This document shows positions 38,699 to 46,506 of a stretch of 64,000 bases of DNA, one piece after another. The DNA comes from Actinoallomurus sp040655075 (lineage in GTDB: Bacteria; Actinomycetota; Actinomycetes; Streptosporangiales; Streptosporangiaceae). Numbering within the stretch: position 1 is the stretch's first letter; each line of letters begins with the position of its first letter. The translations under genes were made by a program, and so were the position numbers. The DNA is taken from NCBI RefSeq assembly GCF_040655075.1, contig NZ_JBFAJC010000003.1, positions 186,001 to 250,000 on the forward strand. Direction: 5' to 3'. The notes below the pieces were generated by a model that saw only the letters and a list, made by a program, of their open reading frames with translations, did no database searches and was not told the origin of the DNA.

Positions 38699-38781
38699 GC
38701 GATCCGGGGTTCCTCGATCTCGAGGCGTTGCCGCGGGAGCCGCTGGGGGCGCCGGAGTATGTCTTGACGGCCGCTGACTGA
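38539..38781 (+). other. Protein-like remnant frame upstream of prcB
   Basis: A third frame, open from 38539 to the TGA at 38781, reads like real protein (for example PLLDLSDPGFLDLEALPREP and GAPEYVLTAAD) and contains an ATG at 38644. It may be the shifted C-terminus of the HNH gene or a fragment of another gene. No family recognised. Confidence 0.3.
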
Positions 38782-38904
38782 CGCGGTCGGGTTCGCCCTG
38801 GGCGGACGGGGGCAGGGATCACGCGGAATGCGCCTGACGTCGCAGTGACAGTAGGGTCTGAGTTGCGGAGGCGCATCGCATCCGTTGCCTTTGGAAGGAG
38901 TCGT

Positions 38905-39753
38905 GTGACGTCGCAAGGTTCCGCGCCGGGGCGTCTGCCGGGCGCGTTCATGAGCCAGGGCCCCCCGTCGTTCACCGAGTTCCTGTCGTCGTACTCGCCG
39001 GGGATGCTGCCGGGTTCGCGCGAGCTTCCGGCGGGGGTGTCGGCCGGGGACCAGATCCCGCACGGCACGACGATCGTCGCGATCACGTTCCCGGGCGGTG
39101 TGGTGATGGCGGGCGACCGGCGGGCGACCGCGGGGAATGTGATCGCTCAACGGGACATCGAGAAGGTCTACCGCGCCGACGAGTACTCCGCCGTCGCGAT
39201 CGCGGGCACCGCGGGCATCGGCCTCGAGGTGGTGCGCCTGTTCCAGGTGGAGCTGGAGCACTACGAGAAGATGGAGGGCCGTACGCTCTCGCTGGAGGGC
39301 AAGGCCAACCGGCTGGCCACGATGGTCCGGGGCAACCTCGGCATGGCCCTGCAGGGGCTGGTGGTCGTGCCGTTGTTCGCCGGCTACGACGAGGACCGGG
39401 ACAAGGGCCGGATCTTCAGTTACGACCCGGCCGGCGGGCGCTATGAGGAGCACGAGTTCTACAGCATCGGCTCGGGGTCGGTGTTCGCCAAGGGCGCGCT
39501 GAAGAAGCTGTTCCGGGGGGACCTGGAGGAGGAGGACGCGGTGATCGCCTCCCTTCAGGCGCTGTACGACGCGGCGGACGACGATTCGGCCACCGGCGGC
39601 CCGGATCTGGCGCGCCGCATCTTCCCGGTGGTCGCCGTGGTCACCTCCGACGGGTACCGGCGGGTGCCGGACGAAGAGGTCGGTGGTCTGGCGGAGCGGG
39701 TCGTCGAGGCGCGGATGCAATCGCCCGGCGGGCCGTCGGCTCCGCTGCTGTAA
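38905..39753 (+). CDS. prcB: 20S proteasome beta subunit
   Basis: 282 aa from the GTG at 38905, 5 nt after GGAAGGAG. A 54-residue propeptide precedes the catalytic T55 in PHGTTIVAITF; autocleavage exposes this Thr as the nucleophile. GDRRATAGNVIAQRDIEKVY and the oxyanion-hole GTAGIGLE are typical of beta subunits. The C-terminus is short. It forms the two inner rings of the core with PrcA. Gap to prcA is 43 nt. Confidence 0.96.
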   Translation: MTSQGSAPGRLPGAFMSQGPPSFTEFLSSYSPGMLPGSRELPAGVSAGDQIPHGTTIVAITFPGGVVMAGDRRATAGNVIAQRDIEKVYRADEYSAVAIAGTAGIGLEVVRLFQVELEHYEKMEGRTLSLEGKANRLATMVRGNLGMALQGLVVVPLFAGYDEDRDKGRIFSYDPAGGRYEEHEFYSIGSGSVFAKGALKKLFRGDLEEEDAVIASLQALYDAADDDSATGGPDLARRIFPVVAVVTSDGYRRVPDEEVGGLAERVVEARMQSPGGPSAPLL

Positions 39754-39796
39754 CGTCCGCGATCGAGTACTGAACGAGTAGTAAGGAACGCCACCG

Positions 39797-40543
39797 GTGT
39801 CCATGCCGTTCTACGTGTCGCCCGAACAGCAGATGAAGGACAAGGCCGACTACGCGCGTAAGGGCATCGCGCGCGGCCGTAGCGTCGTCGTGCTGCAGTA
39901 CGACGACGGCATCCTGTTCGTGGCCGACAATCCGTCCCGTGCGCTGCACAAGATCAGTGAGATCTACGACCGGATGGCGTTCGCCGCGGTCGGCAAGTAC
40001 AACGAGTTCGAGAACCTCCGTCAGGCCGGTGTGCGCTATGCCGACGTCAACGGGTACATGTACGACCGCCGTGACGTGACCGCGCGGGGCCTGGCGAACG
40101 CGTACGCGACGACGCTGGGCACGGTGTTCACCGAGATGAACAAGCCGTACGAGGTCGAGTTGGTCGTCGCGGAGCTGGGTGAGGACGCGGCCTCGGACCA
40201 GATCTACCGGCTGACCTTCGACGGGTCGGTCGCCGATGAGCATGGTTACGTCGCGATGGGCGGGCAGGCCGACCAGGTCGCGGCGGCGCTGCAGGAGCAC
40301 TTCGAGGAGGGGCTCACGCTGGCGCGGGCGCTTCGGCTGGGGGTGCGGGCGCTGGAGCGGCAGGACGCCGACCGGCACTTGCAGGCGGAGCAGCTCGAGG
40401 TCGCGGTGTTGGACCGGAATCGGACGCATCGGCTGTTCCGGCGGTTGCCGGCGGCGCGGATCCGGGCGCTGCTGGAGGAGGCGGAGTCCGCCGAGCCGCA
40501 GGATGAGTCGGGTTCTGAGGCGGGGGACACCGCCGCGGAGTGA
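39797..40543 (+). CDS. prcA: 20S proteasome alpha subunit
   Basis: 248 aa. The N-terminus MSMPFYVSPEQQMKDKADYARKGIARGRS is the gating segment and H0 helix typical of actinobacterial alpha subunits. There is no catalytic Thr, as expected. AAGGAACG lies about 8 nt before the GTG. The C-terminus is a long acidic, disordered tail (EEAESAEPQDESGSEAGD). It forms the outer rings that dock ARC. A strong terminator follows. Confidence 0.95.
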   Translation: MSMPFYVSPEQQMKDKADYARKGIARGRSVVVLQYDDGILFVADNPSRALHKISEIYDRMAFAAVGKYNEFENLRQAGVRYADVNGYMYDRRDVTARGLANAYATTLGTVFTEMNKPYEVELVVAELGEDAASDQIYRLTFDGSVADEHGYVAMGGQADQVAAALQEHFEEGLTLARALRLGVRALERQDADRHLQAEQLEVAVLDRNRTHRLFRRLPAARIRALLEEAESAEPQDESGSEAGDTAAE

Positions 40544-40551
40544 CGTGATGC

Positions 40552-40596
40552 CGCCCGTCGTGCCCTCCGGGGCGCGGCGGGCGCTCTCTTTTTATT
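40552..40596 (+). terminator. Intrinsic terminator of the pup-prcBA transcript
   Basis: A 14-bp stem with two G-U pairs (40552-40565 with 40570-40583), 4-nt loop, followed by CTCTCTTTTTATT. Confidence 0.85.
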
Positions 40597-40614
40597 GATC
40601 TACAACGTAAAGGC
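40597..40614 (+). repeat. GATCTAC...GTAAAGGC motif, copy 1
   Basis: GATCTACAACGTAAAGGC begins right after the prcA terminator. It matches copy 2 (45984) at 17 of 18 positions and copy 3 (46670) at 15. Confidence 0.6.
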
Positions 40615-40784
40615 CGTGGCCTGCAGTGCTCGTTATTGTGCCTGGTCACAGGTCTGTAGGGGTGCTCCGGTCCGCCGTGGGGCGGCCCTGTCGAGCCCGC
40701 CGAGCGCCGGCCGCCGGGTGGGTTCCGCCGCAACCGTCACGTCATCCGCGTCGCGATCTCTACCGTCGGCGGCCTTCGGACGCA

Positions 40785-40790
40785 TAGCCT
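40785..40790 (+). promoter_or_regulatory. Putative -10 box of pafA (leaderless)
   Basis: TAGCCT, 7 nt before the GTG at 40798; no ribosome site. TACCGT lies 18 nt upstream as a weak -35. Confidence 0.45.
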
Positions 40791-40797
40791 TGCGGAT

Positions 40798-42156
40798 GTG
40801 GATAGGCGCATCTTCGGGTTGGAGAACGAGTACGGCGTAACGTGCACCTTCCGAGGGCAGCGGCGGTTGTCACCCGACGAGGTGGCGCGGTACCTGTTCC
40901 GCAGGGTTGTGTCGTGGGGCCGTAGCAGCAACGTGTTCCTGCGCAACGGGGCACGGCTGTACCTCGATGTCGGCAGTCATCCTGAGTACGCGACGCCCGA
41001 GTGTGACAGCGTCGACGAGCTCGTCGTACACGACAAGGCGGGGGAGCGGATCCTGGAGGGTCTGCTCGTCGACGCCGAGCGGCGTCTCCGCGAGGAGGGC
41101 ATCGCGGGTGACATCTACCTGTTCAAGAACAACACCGATTCGGCCGGCAACTCTTATGGCTGCCACGAGAACTACCTGGTCGGGCGGCACGGCGAGTTCG
41201 GCCGCCTGGCCGACGTGCTGATCCCGTTCCTCGTCACCCGCCAGATCATCTGCGGCGCCGGCAAGGTGCTGCAGACTCCCCGGGGCGCGGTGTACTGCGT
41301 GAGCCAGCGCGCCGAGCACATCTGGGAGGGCGTGTCGTCGGCGACGACGCGGTCGCGGCCGATCATCAACACCCGGGACGAGCCGCACGCGGACGCCGAG
41401 CGGTTCCGCCGGCTGCATGTCATCGTCGGCGACTCGAACATGAGCGAGACGACGATGCTGCTCAAGGTCGGCGCGACGGACCTGGTGCTGCGCATGGTCG
41501 AGGCCGGGGTCGTGATGCGCGACCTGACGCTGGAGAACCCCATCCGGGCGATCCGGGAGGTCAGCCACGACATGACCGGCCGGCGGAAGGTGCGCCTGGC
41601 CAACGGCCGGGAGGCCAGTTCGCTGGAGATCCAGAAGGAGTACCTGGACAAGGCGCGGGAGTTCATCGACCGGCGCGGCGCGGATCCGGTGGTGCTGCGG
41701 GTGCTCGAGCTGTGGGAGCGGACCGTGCGCGCGGTCGAGACGGGTGATCTGGACCTGGTCGCCCGCGAGATCGACTGGGTGACGAAGTTCCAGCTCATCG
41801 AGCGGTATCGGCGCAAGTACGACCTGCCGCTGAGCTCACCGCGGGTGGCGCAGCTCGACCTCGCGTACCACGACGTGCACCGCGGCCGCGGCCTGTACTA
41901 CCTGCTGGAGCGCAAGGGCGCCGTCGAGCGGGTGGCCCGGGACCTGGACATCTTCCAGGCCAAGTCGGTGCCGCCGCAGACGACTCGGGCGCGGCTGCGC
42001 GGGGAGTTCATCCGCAAGGCGCAGGAGAAGCGGCGGGACTTCACGGTCGACTGGGTGCACCTGAAGCTGAACGATCAGGCACAGCGGACGGTGCTGTGCA
42101 AGGACCCATTCCGGTCGGTCGATGACCGCGTCGACAAGCTGATCGCGGGAATGTAG
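40798..42156 (+). CDS. pafA: Pup--protein ligase
   Basis: 452 aa. PafA activates the C-terminal Glu of Pup with ATP and forms an isopeptide bond with substrate lysines. The metal ligand E9 (FGLENEYG) and catalytic D57 (ARLYLDVGSHPEYATPEC) match the M. tuberculosis residue numbers I recall. NNTDSAGNSYGCHENYL and RPIINTRDEPHAD are shared with Dop, and the Dop loop is absent. The GTG start at 40798 fits the standard N-terminus MDRRIFGLENEYG. It is separated from prcA by a terminator and has its own promoter. Confidence 0.97.
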   Translation: MDRRIFGLENEYGVTCTFRGQRRLSPDEVARYLFRRVVSWGRSSNVFLRNGARLYLDVGSHPEYATPECDSVDELVVHDKAGERILEGLLVDAERRLREEGIAGDIYLFKNNTDSAGNSYGCHENYLVGRHGEFGRLADVLIPFLVTRQIICGAGKVLQTPRGAVYCVSQRAEHIWEGVSSATTRSRPIINTRDEPHADAERFRRLHVIVGDSNMSETTMLLKVGATDLVLRMVEAGVVMRDLTLENPIRAIREVSHDMTGRRKVRLANGREASSLEIQKEYLDKAREFIDRRGADPVVLRVLELWERTVRAVETGDLDLVAREIDWVTKFQLIERYRRKYDLPLSSPRVAQLDLAYHDVHRGRGLYYLLERKGAVERVARDLDIFQAKSVPPQTTRARLRGEFIRKAQEKRRDFTVDWVHLKLNDQAQRTVLCKDPFRSVDDRVDKLIAGM

Positions 42157-42232
42157 CGGCGATCTCACGCTACCTTTAGATACCCGCTGACAGGGTGGGG
42201 GCCTTGTCGCGATAGTCGTCGACCCGCGAACG

Positions 42233-43603
42233 GTGGAGAAGATGTCTGAAGTCAAAGGCCGCGCGCAGACGCGTACGGACGAGCCGCAGGACGCCGAGGA
42301 GGCGGACGCCTCGGCGGCGGACGCGCCGGCGGGCGGCGAGCCCGGAGCCGCCGAGCGGCCCGAGACTGAGGAAGCGCGCGCGGAGGCCGAGGAGCCGCAG
42401 GACACCGTGGGCGAGTCCGAGGAGGCCGCTGAGGACGCCGAGGCGGCCGCCTCCGGCTCCGAGGCCGCCGACGCGACCGACACCGACACCGGCTCGGGCG
42501 AGGACGACACGGACGACGAGCCGAAGAGCCGGTTCGCGCATCCGGACCCGATCAAGCTGAAGATCCGGGCGGCCCAGGAGATCACCCAGACCGATTTCAC
42601 GCCGCACGCGCTGGGCGCCAAGGGCCGTGGCGCGCCGCGCTCGGGCACCCGCGCGCAGGCGAAGCGGCGCAGGATCCTTTACGTGACGGCCGCCGTGGTG
42701 CTCGTCGGGCTGGCGACCTCCGCGGCGGTCTGGTACGAGACCCGCCCGGCGCCGTCGGTCAAGGTGACGGGGGCGTTCGGCAAGGCGCTCTCGCTGAAGG
42801 CACCCGGGGACAAGGCGCCCGTCAAGAGGCAGGTCAAGGAGGTCGTCCAGGGCTCGGGTGCGGCCGTGGCCAACGGTGACCTGGTGGTCGCCCAGCTGGT
42901 CGCCTACAAGTGGGCGGCCAAGGGCGGCGGCAAGGAACAGCTGAACACTTACAGCAAGAAGCAGCCGATCATCGGCCAGTCGGGCCAGCTGACCGGGCTC
43001 TCCCCGCTCGACAAGGCGCTGGTCGGCCGCAAGGCGGGCACGCGGCTGGTGATGACCCTCCCGTACGGGGAGGTGGGTGAGCAGATCGCCCAGTCGCTGC
43101 AGCTCGCCAAGGGTGACGACCTGGTCGTGGCGGTCGACGTGCTCAACGCCTACGGCAAGACCGCGTCGGCGCAGGGCACGCCGCAGAAGGTCGACGATCC
43201 GAAGCTGCCGACGGTGACCGCCGGAGCGGCCGGCGCGGCGCCGGCGGTCAAGATCCCGTCCACGGACGCGCCCGACAAGCTCCAGGTCAAGACCTTGATC
43301 CAGGGCAGCGGCCCGGTGGTGCAGAAGGGCCAGACGCTGATCGCGCAGTACCACGGCGTGCTGTGGCGCAACGGGCAGGTCTTCGACTCGTCCTGGAAGC
43401 GCGGCGCGCCGGCGTCGTTCCCGATCGGCGTCAAGCAGGTCATCCCGGGCTGGGACACCGGTCTGGTCGGCCAGAAGGCCGGCAGCCGGGTCCTGCTCGT
43501 GGTGCCTCCGAACGACGGGTACGGCAAGCAGGGCTCCCCGCAGGGTGGCATCAAGGGCACCGACACGCTGGTGTTCGTCGTCGACGTCCTCGGCTCGTAC
43601 TGA
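42233..43603 (+). CDS. Membrane-anchored protein with two FKBP-type domains
   Basis: 456 aa from the GTG at 42233 (ATG 42242 is the alternative). A very acidic cytoplasmic N-terminus (about 1-100) precedes a basic stretch and one membrane helix (about 147-167), placing the rest outside. The first FKBP-like domain (about 185-305) is degenerate, without the FD and IxGW motifs. The second (about 345-456) has VFDSSW, VIPGWDTGL and YG, so it should be an active peptidyl-prolyl isomerase. Such FKBPs flank pafA in many actinobacteria; any link to pupylation is unproven. Confidence 0.85.
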   Translation: MEKMSEVKGRAQTRTDEPQDAEEADASAADAPAGGEPGAAERPETEEARAEAEEPQDTVGESEEAAEDAEAAASGSEAADATDTDTGSGEDDTDDEPKSRFAHPDPIKLKIRAAQEITQTDFTPHALGAKGRGAPRSGTRAQAKRRRILYVTAAVVLVGLATSAAVWYETRPAPSVKVTGAFGKALSLKAPGDKAPVKRQVKEVVQGSGAAVANGDLVVAQLVAYKWAAKGGGKEQLNTYSKKQPIIGQSGQLTGLSPLDKALVGRKAGTRLVMTLPYGEVGEQIAQSLQLAKGDDLVVAVDVLNAYGKTASAQGTPQKVDDPKLPTVTAGAAGAAPAVKIPSTDAPDKLQVKTLIQGSGPVVQKGQTLIAQYHGVLWRNGQVFDSSWKRGAPASFPIGVKQVIPGWDTGLVGQKAGSRVLLVVPPNDGYGKQGSPQGGIKGTDTLVFVVDVLGSY

Positions 43604-43628
43604 TCGCCCGGTGTCCGGAGGTTCGCGC

Positions 43629-44537
43629 ATGCGGCGGGTCGCCGCGCTGGCGGTGCTCCCCCTTGCCGCCGTCACGGCGTGCAGTGGGGGCGACCTGCCC
43701 GACGGGCTGAAGGTCGCCGGTGTCGTGGGCCGGCAGCCGACGGTGACGATCCCGGGGTCGTCACCGTCGGGGAAGCTGAAGGTCGAGACCCTGCGCAAGG
43801 GCAAGGGCCCGGAGGTGACCGACGGCGACCTCGTGGTCGCCAACTACGTCGGGTACCGCTGGAACGGCGGCGACCACAAGCTGGTCGCCAGCAGCTACGA
43901 CGCCGGGCGGCCCGCGATGTTTCCGTACGGCCGCCTGGTCACCGGCCTGAACAAGGCCCTCGAGGGCCAGCGGCCGGGCGGCCGGGTGCTGGCCGTCATC
44001 CCGCCGAACCAGGGTTACGGCGCGGGCGGGTACGCGCCGTGGCAGATCGGTGCGAACGACTCCATGGTCTTCGTGCTCGACGTGATCGCGACGTATCACA
44101 ACGGCGCGAGCGCGCAGGGGCAGTCACAGTTGCAGAACGACCCGGCGATGCCGCAGGTGACGCCGGGGGCGACGCCGACGATGAAGATCCCGTCGACGGC
44201 GCCGCCGGGGCGGCTGCGGGTCCGGACGATCATCCAGGGGAGCGGTCCGCCGGTCCAGGCGCATCAGCTCGTCGTCTTCCACGATCTCGGACAGGTCTGG
44301 CGGACGGGCAAGGTGTTCGAGGACTCGCGGGGCCGGGGACGCCCGGACTCTGTGGTGGCCGGAGCCGGTCAGATGATCAGCGGCTGGGACCGCGCGGTGG
44401 TCGGGCAGCGGGTCGGCAGCCGCGTGCTCGTCGTCATCCCTTCGAAGGACGGCTATGGCGCGAAGGGACACGCCGCCTCCGGGATCGAGAAGAACGACAC
44501 CCTGGCCTTCGTCATCGACGTCCTCGCGGCGTACTGA
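43629..44537 (+). CDS. FKBP-type lipoprotein with two domains
   Basis: 302 aa. ATG 43629 follows GGAGG. The lipoprotein signal ends in AAVTAC, with Cys at about residue 18. Two FKBP-like domains follow (about 45-165 and 195-302). In both the active-site motifs are only partly kept: VTGLNKAL replaces VIPGWDxGL in the first, and VFEDSR with MISGWDRAV in the second. Isomerase activity is therefore doubtful and a chaperone role possible. It lies 25 nt after the first FKBP gene and is clearly its paralogue. Confidence 0.83.
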   Translation: MRRVAALAVLPLAAVTACSGGDLPDGLKVAGVVGRQPTVTIPGSSPSGKLKVETLRKGKGPEVTDGDLVVANYVGYRWNGGDHKLVASSYDAGRPAMFPYGRLVTGLNKALEGQRPGGRVLAVIPPNQGYGAGGYAPWQIGANDSMVFVLDVIATYHNGASAQGQSQLQNDPAMPQVTPGATPTMKIPSTAPPGRLRVRTIIQGSGPPVQAHQLVVFHDLGQVWRTGKVFEDSRGRGRPDSVVAGAGQMISGWDRAVVGQRVGSRVLVVIPSKDGYGAKGHAASGIEKNDTLAFVIDVLAAY

Positions 44538-44605
44538 CCTTCCGGGCAAGGACGTCGCCGGCCGGCGGTCGCCGTCCGATGGGCGGGAGCGTTCCGCGCC
44601 GTCCT

Positions 44606-44611
44606 TAGACT
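44606..44611 (+). promoter_or_regulatory. Putative -10 box of the SufR-like regulator gene (leaderless)
   Basis: TAGACT, 6 nt before the GTG at 44618. Confidence 0.4.
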
Positions 44612-44617
44612 CGGCGT

Positions 44618-45487
44618 GTGGACGACGTCGAGGCCATCGCGGCCCTGCAGGACCCGGTACGCCGGAGGCTCTACGAGTACGTGGCCGGGCAGGATCACGA
44701 GGTGGGCCGGGCGGAGGCCGCGGACGCCGCCGGCATCCAGCGCACCCTGGCCGCCTTCCACCTCGACCGGCTGACCGACGTGGGTCTGCTGGAGGCGATC
44801 TACCGGCGGCCCGCCGGACGTACCGGCCCGGGGGCCGGGCGCCCCGCGAAGCTGTACCGCCGTTCGGCGGCGGAGCGGGTGGTGAGCGTGCCGCCGCGCG
44901 ACTACCGCGCCGCGGCGGAGCTGCTCGCCGAAGTCGTGGAGACGGTCGGCGGCGAGGAGGTCCTGGAACGGCTGGCGCGGGCCCACGGCCGGTCCGCCGG
45001 AGCCGCACGGCCCGAGACCGTACGAGCCGACGGGGCTGCCGGGGCCGCACACGCCGACGGGGCTGCCGGGACCGTACACGCCGACGGGGCTGCCGGGACC
45101 GTACGAACCGACCGGGTGGCCGGGGCCGAACGAGCGACCGGGACCGTACGAGCCGAAGGGGCCGCCGAGACCGCACACGCCGACAGGGCCGCTGAGAACG
45201 GTGCGGGCGCGGTTCCGGACGGGGCCGGGAACGAGCCGGGCGACCGGGTGGAGGCCGCGCTGGCGGCCCGGGGCTATGAGCCGTACCGCGAGGGCGAGCA
45301 GGTGCGCCTGCGCAACTGCCCGTTCCACGCGCTGGCGGTGGAGTTCCCGCCTCTCGTCTGCGGGATGAACCTGGCGCTGCTGGAGGGCCTCCTGGAGGGC
45401 CTGGGACCGACCGGGATGGTGGCGCGCATGGATCCGCGGCCGGGGGAGTGTTGTGTGATGCTGGCTTCTAAAAATAATGACAGTTGA
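44618..45487 (+). CDS. ArsR/SufR-like transcriptional regulator with repeat insertion
   Basis: 289 aa. A winged helix-turn-helix (about 1-85: ALQDPVRRRLYEYVAG, AAGIQRTLAAFHLDRLTDVGLLEA) is followed by a linker expanded by a 9-residue repeat (HADGAAGTV-like, about residues 128-195). The C-terminal domain reads CPFHALAV...LVCGMNLALLEGLLEGL...GECCVML; the C-x13-C pair and terminal CC recall the [Fe-S]-binding Cys of SufR regulators. A redox- or iron-responsive repressor is a reasonable inference. It is followed 33 nt later by a DUF3291 gene, probably its target. Confidence 0.75.
   Translation: MDDVEAIAALQDPVRRRLYEYVAGQDHEVGRAEAADAAGIQRTLAAFHLDRLTDVGLLEAIYRRPAGRTGPGAGRPAKLYRRSAAERVVSVPPRDYRAAAELLAEVVETVGGEEVLERLARAHGRSAGAARPETVRADGAAGAAHADGAAGTVHADGAAGTVRTDRVAGAERATGTVRAEGAAETAHADRAAENGAGAVPDGAGNEPGDRVEAALAARGYEPYREGEQVRLRNCPFHALAVEFPPLVCGMNLALLEGLLEGLGPTGMVARMDPRPGECCVMLASKNNDS
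45040..45180 (+). repeat. 27-bp minisatellite inside the regulator gene
   Basis: Tandem, progressively diverged units around ACGCCGACGGGGCTGCCGGG, each 27 bp (9 codons). In frame, so length changes keep the protein intact. Confidence 0.75.
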
Positions 45488-45489
45488 CA
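45484..45489 (+). promoter_or_regulatory. TTGACA hexamer upstream of the DUF3291 gene
   Basis: A consensus -35 hexamer 31 nt before the ATG at 45521. A clear -10 at standard spacing is not seen; TAGGGT overlaps it directly downstream. Confidence 0.3.
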
Positions 45490-45520
45490 TAGGGTCGCGA
45501 GCGATGGTCTGCTGGCGACC

Positions 45521-45985
45521 ATGACCGACCACCACCTGGCCCAGCTCAACGTGGGCCGCCTCCGCGTGCCCCTCGACGCTCCTGGGATGGCCGAGTTCCT
45601 GGCCCTCTTCGAGCCCATCAACGCCCTGGCCGACTCGGCGCCGGGCTTCGTCTGGCGGCTGACCGACGGCGAGGCCGACGACGCGACGAGCATCCGGCCC
45701 TACGGCCACGATGTGATCGTCAACATGTCGGTGTGGGAGTCGCGTGAGGCGCTGTGGGACTTCGCCTACCGGTCGGCCCACCTCGACGTGCTGCGGCGGC
45801 GCCGCGAATGGTTCCTGCGCATGGCGGAGCCGTACATCGTGCTGTGGTGGGTCCCGGCGGGCCGGATCCCGCCGGTGGAGGAGGCGCGGGAGCGGCTCGA
45901 GCGGGTGCGGCGTGACGGTCCCGGGCCGGAGGCGTTCACGTTCCGGCAGATGTACGACCCGGTCGGCGACCTCGTCAAAGTATGA
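45521..45985 (+). CDS. DUF3291 domain-containing protein
   Basis: 154 aa. It starts HHLAQLNVGRLRVPLDAPGMAEFLA and has GFVWRL, VNMSVWESREALWDFAYRSAH and WWVPAGRIPPVEEA, matching DUF3291, a dimeric ferredoxin-like fold related to antibiotic-biosynthesis monooxygenases. Enzymatic role unknown. It is paired with the SufR-like regulator. The stop codon TGA overlaps copy 2 of the GATCTAC motif. Confidence 0.8.
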   Translation: MTDHHLAQLNVGRLRVPLDAPGMAEFLALFEPINALADSAPGFVWRLTDGEADDATSIRPYGHDVIVNMSVWESREALWDFAYRSAHLDVLRRRREWFLRMAEPYIVLWWVPAGRIPPVEEARERLERVRRDGPGPEAFTFRQMYDPVGDLVKV

Positions 45986-46001
45986 TCTACAGCGTAAAGG
46001 C
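45984..46001 (+). repeat. GATCTAC...GTAAAGGC motif, copy 2
   Basis: GATCTACAGCGTAAAGGC starts within the DUF3291 stop codon and lies 40 nt before a terminator. Confidence 0.6.
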
Positions 46002-46040
46002 CATCACTGAAATCCCGATGTGCCGTCCCGGTCGTACGGC

Positions 46041-46071
46041 AGACGCCGGAGCGCGTGCTCCGGCGTCTTTG
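46041..46071. terminator. Bidirectional terminator
   Basis: A perfect 12-bp stem (AGACGCCGGAGC with 46057-46068), 4-nt loop, TTTGT tail, between convergent genes. Confidence 0.85.
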
Positions 46072-46086
46072 TGCTCTGTTGCCGTT

Positions 46087-46506
46087 TCACCATCCACGGG
46101 AGACCCCGACGTTGGTGTTCGCGTTACTGATCCCGAAATTGTTGGACACCACATTGACGTTACGGTTCACATTCCCGTCGAAGCCGCCGAAACCGAAGTC
46201 GCGGAAGCCCGCATCGTGGAAGCCGCCAGGGCGGAAGCCGAATTCGTGGAAGCCTCCGAAGTGCCGGAAGTGGTGACGCGGGAAGAAGAAGCCGTGGTGA
46301 CGGAAGTGGCGATGGTGCCGGAAGTGGCGGTGGCGCCACCACCAGCCGTCGCCGTACGGCGCGCTCGCGCTCACCTGGGCCGCGACGGCGCTGACGTGTG
46401 TCGGTGCCGCGATGCTCTGGGCAGACGCGGGCGAGGTCATGAAGAGCGTGCCGGCCGTCGTGGCGATCGCCGCCAGGCCGACAGAGGCGCTGGTCCTGCT
46501 GGGCAC
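46087..46506 (-). CDS. Secreted His/Phe/Gly-rich protein
   Basis: 139 aa from the GTG at 46506, which has GAGGAGAA upstream. A Sec signal peptide (SVGLAAIATTAGTLFMTSPASA, cleavage before QS) is followed by a short spacer and a low-complexity domain with runs such as WWWRHRHFRHHRHFRHHG, then FGF/GGF repeats, ending in an Asn/Val-rich tail (NVNVVSNNFGISNANTNVGV). Histidine clusters suggest metal binding, and the Asn-rich tail recalls surface or morphogenetic proteins; both are inference. No known family recognised. Confidence 0.65.
   Translation of the reverse strand: MPSRTSASVGLAAIATTAGTLFMTSPASAQSIAAPTHVSAVAAQVSASAPYGDGWWWRHRHFRHHRHFRHHGFFFPRHHFRHFGGFHEFGFRPGGFHDAGFRDFGFGGFDGNVNRNVNVVSNNFGISNANTNVGVSRGW

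Noticed and set aside
36002..42156. dop and pafA as two copies of one gene
   Set aside because: They are homologous, but the Dop loop is present only in the first, and each keeps its own diagnostic residues.
45040..45180. CRISPR array
   Set aside because: The units are contiguous and in frame with a coding repeat; there are no spacers.
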